A DNA stretch of 9,058 nt from Bryobacteraceae bacterium (GTDB lineage Bacteria; Acidobacteriota; Terriglobia; Bryobacterales; Bryobacteraceae): positions 1-9,058 of the forward strand of contig CANGVB010000101.1 of the NCBI GenBank assembly GCA_947456995.1, read 5' to 3'. A model generated the notes under the pieces. It searched no databases. It was given only the letters and a program-made list of their open reading frames with translations, and was not told where the DNA came from. Below, piece by piece: positions 6,142 through 9,058 of the stretch (within the stretch, counting starts at the first letter, position 1; each line of letters begins with the position of its first letter). The position numbers were made by a program, and so were the translations under genes.

Positions 6142-7548
6142 TCCCTGCAACGCCTCACGGGCAAGCAAGCTCTGCGGAAAAACTCGCAACAACCGCTTCA
6201 ACACCTGCTCCCGCCCCGCCGCTGTCGCCTGGCATTCCGCAAGAAAAAAGTAAGCACTCTCCCGCCCCGGGTCGAGCGCAATCGATCTTTCCAGGCTCGC
6301 CATAGCACCCGGCAGATTCGCATCCGCCCGCCTTACCAGCGCCAGCTTCTCATGCAGCGCAGCATCGCCCGGCCGCGCTTGCACAGCCGCCTCCAGCAGC
6401 TTCACCGCATCTTTCTTCTGATCCTTGAGAAACAACACCATCCCCAACCCCGAGAGCACATCAGCATCCCTGGGCCATCGTGAAAACACAGCCGCCAGCC
6501 TCCGGTACCCATCGTTGATCAACTCCGGCACCCCATCCCGCTCCCCCACCTGAATCGAAGCCAGTCCCAGATTCCGTTCCCTCAGTGCAGCGTCCCCCAC
6601 CTCGCGCCAAAGCCGCAACCGCGCTTGTATCTTTGCGGGCACCTTAGCCGCCTCTCTCTGAATCCGGTGATCGGTAAACGCCGTATGCCCGCCATCCACC
6701 GCATCGCGCTTCGGCATATGACATCCCACACACTCCTTGCGGTCCCCATGCGCCGCACTCGCGTGACAACTGCGGCACGTCGCATCCACATCAATCTTCT
6801 CCCCATGCGGCTGATGACAAGAGCCACACCAAAGCTTGCCCGCGCTCTGCCTCGCACACTCACTCAGCGCCAACTGCTCCACATGGCTCACCACCCGCAA
6901 GTCTTCGCGAGGCCGGTCATACACAGCAACAGACTCTCCGCCCGCATAACCAATGCGAGCCTCACCCGTAAGATGACATCGCTCACACACTGCATCACGC
7001 GCCTCCACTCCAAGCCGCACCGGGTTCTGTATATTCCCGCGACCCGGCTTCAGCAAATGCGCTTGTGACGGCCCGTGGCACTGCTCGCAACTGATCGGCT
7101 CCAGCTTCTCCATCGATCCGCTCGAATGGCAAGCAAGGCATTCCCCACTCACCCGCCGGTTGAAGTCCGGATGCGTCATCGCCTCATACCCGGGCGCAAC
7201 ATCCCACAAATCCATCCGCTTGTACTTCGCCACCGGCGATTGAAACAGCCACTCCCCCACCCGAACCAGAAACCCCTCCGCATGGCTACCCGATCCAATG
7301 CGATACGCCACCGGATATTCAGCGCTCAGCCCACCCCGTTCAATCCGCTGCACCCGACCCTCAACTCCAAAACTGGTCTTCGACTTCGCATGACTAAACT
7401 CCGCCTTGGGCACAACCGTCGCCGGCCCAATCGCATTCCCCATCGGGCTGCGATAGTAAGCTTCAGTCTGCTTCGGATGGCAAGGCAAACACACTGATGC
7501 AGCCCAAACAGAAGGCACGGCGATAAAGATCAGTACTCCCCAAATCAT
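6127..7548 (-). CDS. Secreted seven-heme cytochrome c with TPR tail (copy B)
   Basis: The product has 473 residues and starts with a short Sec signal, MIWGVLIFIAVPSVWA, with the first heme site only a few residues beyond the likely cut. Seven CxxCH sites start at residues 20, 137, 154, 188, 241, 258 and 273. The last three are spaced 17 and 15 apart, exactly as in copy A, and the third and fourth are 34 apart (35 in A). LFQSP, LWDVAPGYE, CHMPKRD and TDHRI match copy A, so the two are paralogues. Residues about 315-470 are TPR-like helices (VLSGLGMVLF, LEAAVQARPGDAALHEKL). The ATG at 7548 is the only sensible start, because the frame is closed by a stop 15 bases upstream; the ribosome site is weak. 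The gene follows the exbD-like gene by 28 bases and is probably co-transcribed with it. It is presumably an electron carrier outside the inner membrane; its partners are unknown. Confidence 0.92.
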   Translation of the reverse strand: MIWGVLIFIAVPSVWAASVCLPCHPKQTEAYYRSPMGNAIGPATVVPKAEFSHAKSKTSFGVEGRVQRIERGGLSAEYPVAYRIGSGSHAEGFLVRVGEWLFQSPVAKYKRMDLWDVAPGYEAMTHPDFNRRVSGECLACHSSGSMEKLEPISCEQCHGPSQAHLLKPGRGNIQNPVRLGVEARDAVCERCHLTGEARIGYAGGESVAVYDRPREDLRVVSHVEQLALSECARQSAGKLWCGSCHQPHGEKIDVDATCRSCHASAAHGDRKECVGCHMPKRDAVDGGHTAFTDHRIQREAAKVPAKIQARLRLWREVGDAALRERNLGLASIQVGERDGVPELINDGYRRLAAVFSRWPRDADVLSGLGMVLFLKDQKKDAVKLLEAAVQARPGDAALHEKLALVRRADANLPGAMASLERSIALDPGRESAYFFLAECQATAAGREQVLKRLLRVFPQSLLAREALQGSARP

Positions 7549-7576
7549 GCTGAATGCTGATCATATCCTTAGTACC

Positions 7577-7960
7577 TCAATGCGTGCTAATCCCAACATG
7601 ATGGATCCCCGCCCCTCTCGCCACATCAATCACCCGTGCCACATCCTCAAAGTCCAGCCCGCCATCCCCCTTCACAAACACCACCCGCAATGCCCGCGTC
7701 TTAAAGATCTCAAACAGCCGCCCGCCCAGATCCTCCATTCGCACACTCTCCCGGTTGATCAACAACGTCTGATCCGGCCCCACACTCACCACCACCGCCG
7801 CATCATCCTCCGGCTGCTCGGCAACCGCATCCTGAGGCACCCGCGCCTCCAGCCCCAGCGGCTTCTCCGGCGTGATCACCATAAAGATAATCAACAGCAC
7901 TAACAACACATCAATAAGTGGAGTCATATTGATCTCGCCCGGTCCTTTGGTCATTGCCAT
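7577..7960 (-). CDS. ExbD/TolR-type biopolymer transport protein
   Basis: From ATG 7960 the product has 127 residues. A short cytoplasmic head ending in GEINMTPLIDV leads into one membrane helix (LLVLLIIFMVI), with the Asp of PLIDVLLVL in the position that in ExbD and TolR carries protons for the ExbB/TolQ motor. The rest is a small periplasmic domain ending DFEDVARVIDVARGAGIHHVG, the usual ExbD close. GTG 7966 and ATG 7954 are alternative starts; none has a clear Shine-Dalgarno sequence, and MAMTKGPGEIN most resembles typical family N-termini. ExbD normally works with ExbB and TonB to energise outer-membrane transport. No exbB or tonB lies in this window, so this copy is either an orphan or partners with a motor encoded elsewhere. 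It sits between isocitrate dehydrogenase (36 bases away) and the cytochrome. Confidence 0.88.
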   Translation of the reverse strand: MAMTKGPGEINMTPLIDVLLVLLIIFMVITPEKPLGLEARVPQDAVAEQPEDDAAVVVSVGPDQTLLINRESVRMEDLGGRLFEIFKTRALRVVFVKGDGGLDFEDVARVIDVARGAGIHHVGISTH

Positions 7961-7996
7961 AACCACTTAGACCAGCCAAACCCCAATAAGTTCCCG

Positions 7997-9007
7997 CTAG
8001 CCCTTCAGAAACCGCACCAGCGCTGCCGTAAACTGATCCGTCGTAGCCGTCCCGCCCACATCCGGCGTCAAACTATCCCCCTCCCGATACACATACTCAA
8101 TCGCCTGCTGCAGCCGCTTGGCTGCCTCCATCTCCTTCAAATGCTCCAGCATCATCACACTACTCCGCAACAACGCCGTCGGGTTCGCCTTCCCCTGTCC
8201 CGCAATATCCGGCGCACTCCCGTGCACGCTCTCAAACACCGCATGGTTATCCCCCAGATTCGCCCCCGCCGCCACACCCAGTCCACCCACCAGCCCCGCC
8301 GCGAGGTCACTCAAAATATCCCCATACAAATTCGGCATCAGCAAGATATCAAACTGCTCGGGCCTCGTCACCAACTGCATCGACGCATTATCCACAATCA
8401 GCTCGTTATAAATCAGATGCGGATAATCAGCCGCAATCTCCCGGCAACACCGCAGAAACAACCCATCCGCCAGCTTCATGATATTCGCCTTATGAATCGC
8501 CGTCACCCGCTTGCGCAAATGCCGAGACCCAAACCGGAACGCCGCCCGCGCAATCCGCGTCGATGCCGTCCGCGTAATCACCTTGATCGAAGTAATCACA
8601 TCCGGCACCACCTCATGCTCCAACCCCGAATACAAATCCTCGGTATTCTCGCGAAAAATCACCATATCGAGCGCCACATCATCAAACCGCGTATGCAGCC
8701 CCGGCAAGCTCTTCACCGGCCGCACATTCGCATACAAATCGAGCTTCTTCCGCAGCGCCACATTCACACTCTGAAACCCACCCGCCACCGGCGTCGTCAC
8801 CGGCCCCTTCAGCCCCACCTTCGTCTCCTCAATCGACGCCACCACATCCGCCGGTAGCGATTCCCCCGTCGCGCGAATCCTGTCCCCCGACAGCTCCACC
8901 CGCTCCCATTCGATCTCCACCCCCGTCGCCGCAATCACCCGCTCAGCCGCCAGCGCCACTTCCGGGCCAATTCCATCACCAGCAATTAACGTAACCAGAT
9001 GTGCCAT
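7997..9007 (-). CDS. icd: NAD-type isocitrate dehydrogenase
   Basis: This 336-residue cytoplasmic enzyme belongs to the isocitrate/isopropylmalate dehydrogenase family and probably oxidises isocitrate to 2-oxoglutarate in the TCA cycle. Substrate residues are in place: S80 and N82 with R86 (FQSVNVALRKK), R96 (YANVRP), R119 and Y126 (FRENTEDLYSGLEHE), and K173 (IHKANIMK). The metal-binding aspartates are D206, D230 and D234 (VDNAS, NLYGDILSD). The SxN pair and YSGLEHE favour isocitrate over isopropylmalate as substrate. D267-I268 in HGSAPDIAG, where NADP enzymes have Lys-Tyr, favours NAD. Homoisocitrate dehydrogenase is a weaker alternative. The ATG at 9007 gives the standard N-terminus (VTLIAGDGIGPEV); a GAGG sits unusually close, one base before it. 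The gene leads a minus-strand cluster with exbD and cytochrome B. Its link to them may be only positional. Confidence 0.9.
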   Translation of the reverse strand: MAHLVTLIAGDGIGPEVALAAERVIAATGVEIEWERVELSGDRIRATGESLPADVVASIEETKVGLKGPVTTPVAGGFQSVNVALRKKLDLYANVRPVKSLPGLHTRFDDVALDMVIFRENTEDLYSGLEHEVVPDVITSIKVITRTASTRIARAAFRFGSRHLRKRVTAIHKANIMKLADGLFLRCCREIAADYPHLIYNELIVDNASMQLVTRPEQFDILLMPNLYGDILSDLAAGLVGGLGVAAGANLGDNHAVFESVHGSAPDIAGQGKANPTALLRSSVMMLEHLKEMEAAKRLQQAIEYVYREGDSLTPDVGGTATTDQFTAALVRFLKG

Positions 9008-9058
9008 ACCTCAACAGTGACAGATACTGAAAGAGAATGGCTACAATTAAGCGCGCTC
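9008..9058. promoter_or_regulatory. Upstream region of icd, candidate divergent promoter
   Basis: This 51-base edge region must hold at least part of the leader of icd, but I see no convincing minus-strand promoter in it. On the plus strand, GTGACA (9017-9022) and TACAAT (9042-9047) resemble a -35 and -10 pair, each one base from consensus, with a long 19-base spacer. Alternatively, ATG at 9037 opens a plus-strand frame reading MATIKRA to the window edge after an AAGAGA that is close to it. The two readings are hard to reconcile, and the window ends before either can be tested. Confidence 0.25.

Noticed and set aside
6126..6147. Hairpin at the convergent junction as an intrinsic terminator
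   Set aside because: The stems are only five base pairs and no T-run follows on either strand.
6625..7497. Two plus-strand frames (147 and 140 codons) opposite cytochrome B
   Set aside because: The minus strand carries seven CxxCH sites and a signal peptide in one frame; the plus-strand frames are basic, low-complexity shadows.
4591..7548. The cytochromes as NrfA nitrite reductase or hydroxylamine oxidoreductase
   Set aside because: All heme sites are CxxCH with no CxxCK; the count is seven rather than five or eight, and a TPR tail is not part of those enzymes.
8141..8857. Plus-strand frame of 238 codons opposite isocitrate dehydrogenase
   Set aside because: The product is an Arg/His/Pro-rich string without domains; the minus strand encodes a complete enzyme with all active-site residues.
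7997..9007. The dehydrogenase as leuB (3-isopropylmalate dehydrogenase)
   Set aside because: The FQSVNVALRKK and YSGLEHE segments fit isocitrate dehydrogenase, and no leuA, leuC or leuD is nearby.

Overview
The window looks like a piece of an Acidobacteriota chromosome, most likely of the Solibacter/Bryobacter type. This is inferred from the gene content: a DUF1549/DUF1553 (planctomycete-type, PSD1) protein paired with DUF1501, a CRTAC1-like ASPIC/UnbV propeller protein, and TPR-tailed multiheme cytochromes c. High GC and C-ending codons on both strands fit but do not prove it. Coding density is very high. Six genes fill the window, no gap exceeds about 50 bases, and I see no RNA genes, mobile elements or CRISPR.

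Plus strand, 1-6141: four genes run head to tail and look like one operon. They are (1) the 3' part of a DUF1553 protein entering from the left edge; (2) a Tat-exported DUF1501 protein, 10 bases later with a strong Shine-Dalgarno sequence; (3) a seven-repeat FG-GAP/VCBS propeller protein with a C-terminal ASPIC/UnbV domain, overlapping gene 2 by 8 bases; (4) a secreted cytochrome c with seven CxxCH motifs and a TPR tail, starting one base after gene 3 stops. All the complete products carry export signals, so the operon probably builds a module outside the cytoplasmic membrane. A redox role is inferred from the cytochrome; no substrate can be read from the sequence.

Minus strand, 9007-6127: three genes in the order NAD-type isocitrate dehydrogenase, a lone ExbD/TolR-like protein, and a second seven-heme TPR cytochrome. 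The second cytochrome is a diverged paralogue of the plus-strand one, with nearly the same heme spacing. The two converge tail to tail, and their coding ends overlap by 15 bases. No room is left for ordinary terminators there.

The most interesting unit is the DUF1553-DUF1501-CRTAC1-heptaheme operon facing an inverted cytochrome paralogue. The individual families are known but poorly characterised. The combination could be an extracytoplasmic electron-transfer or oxidative system; that is inference.
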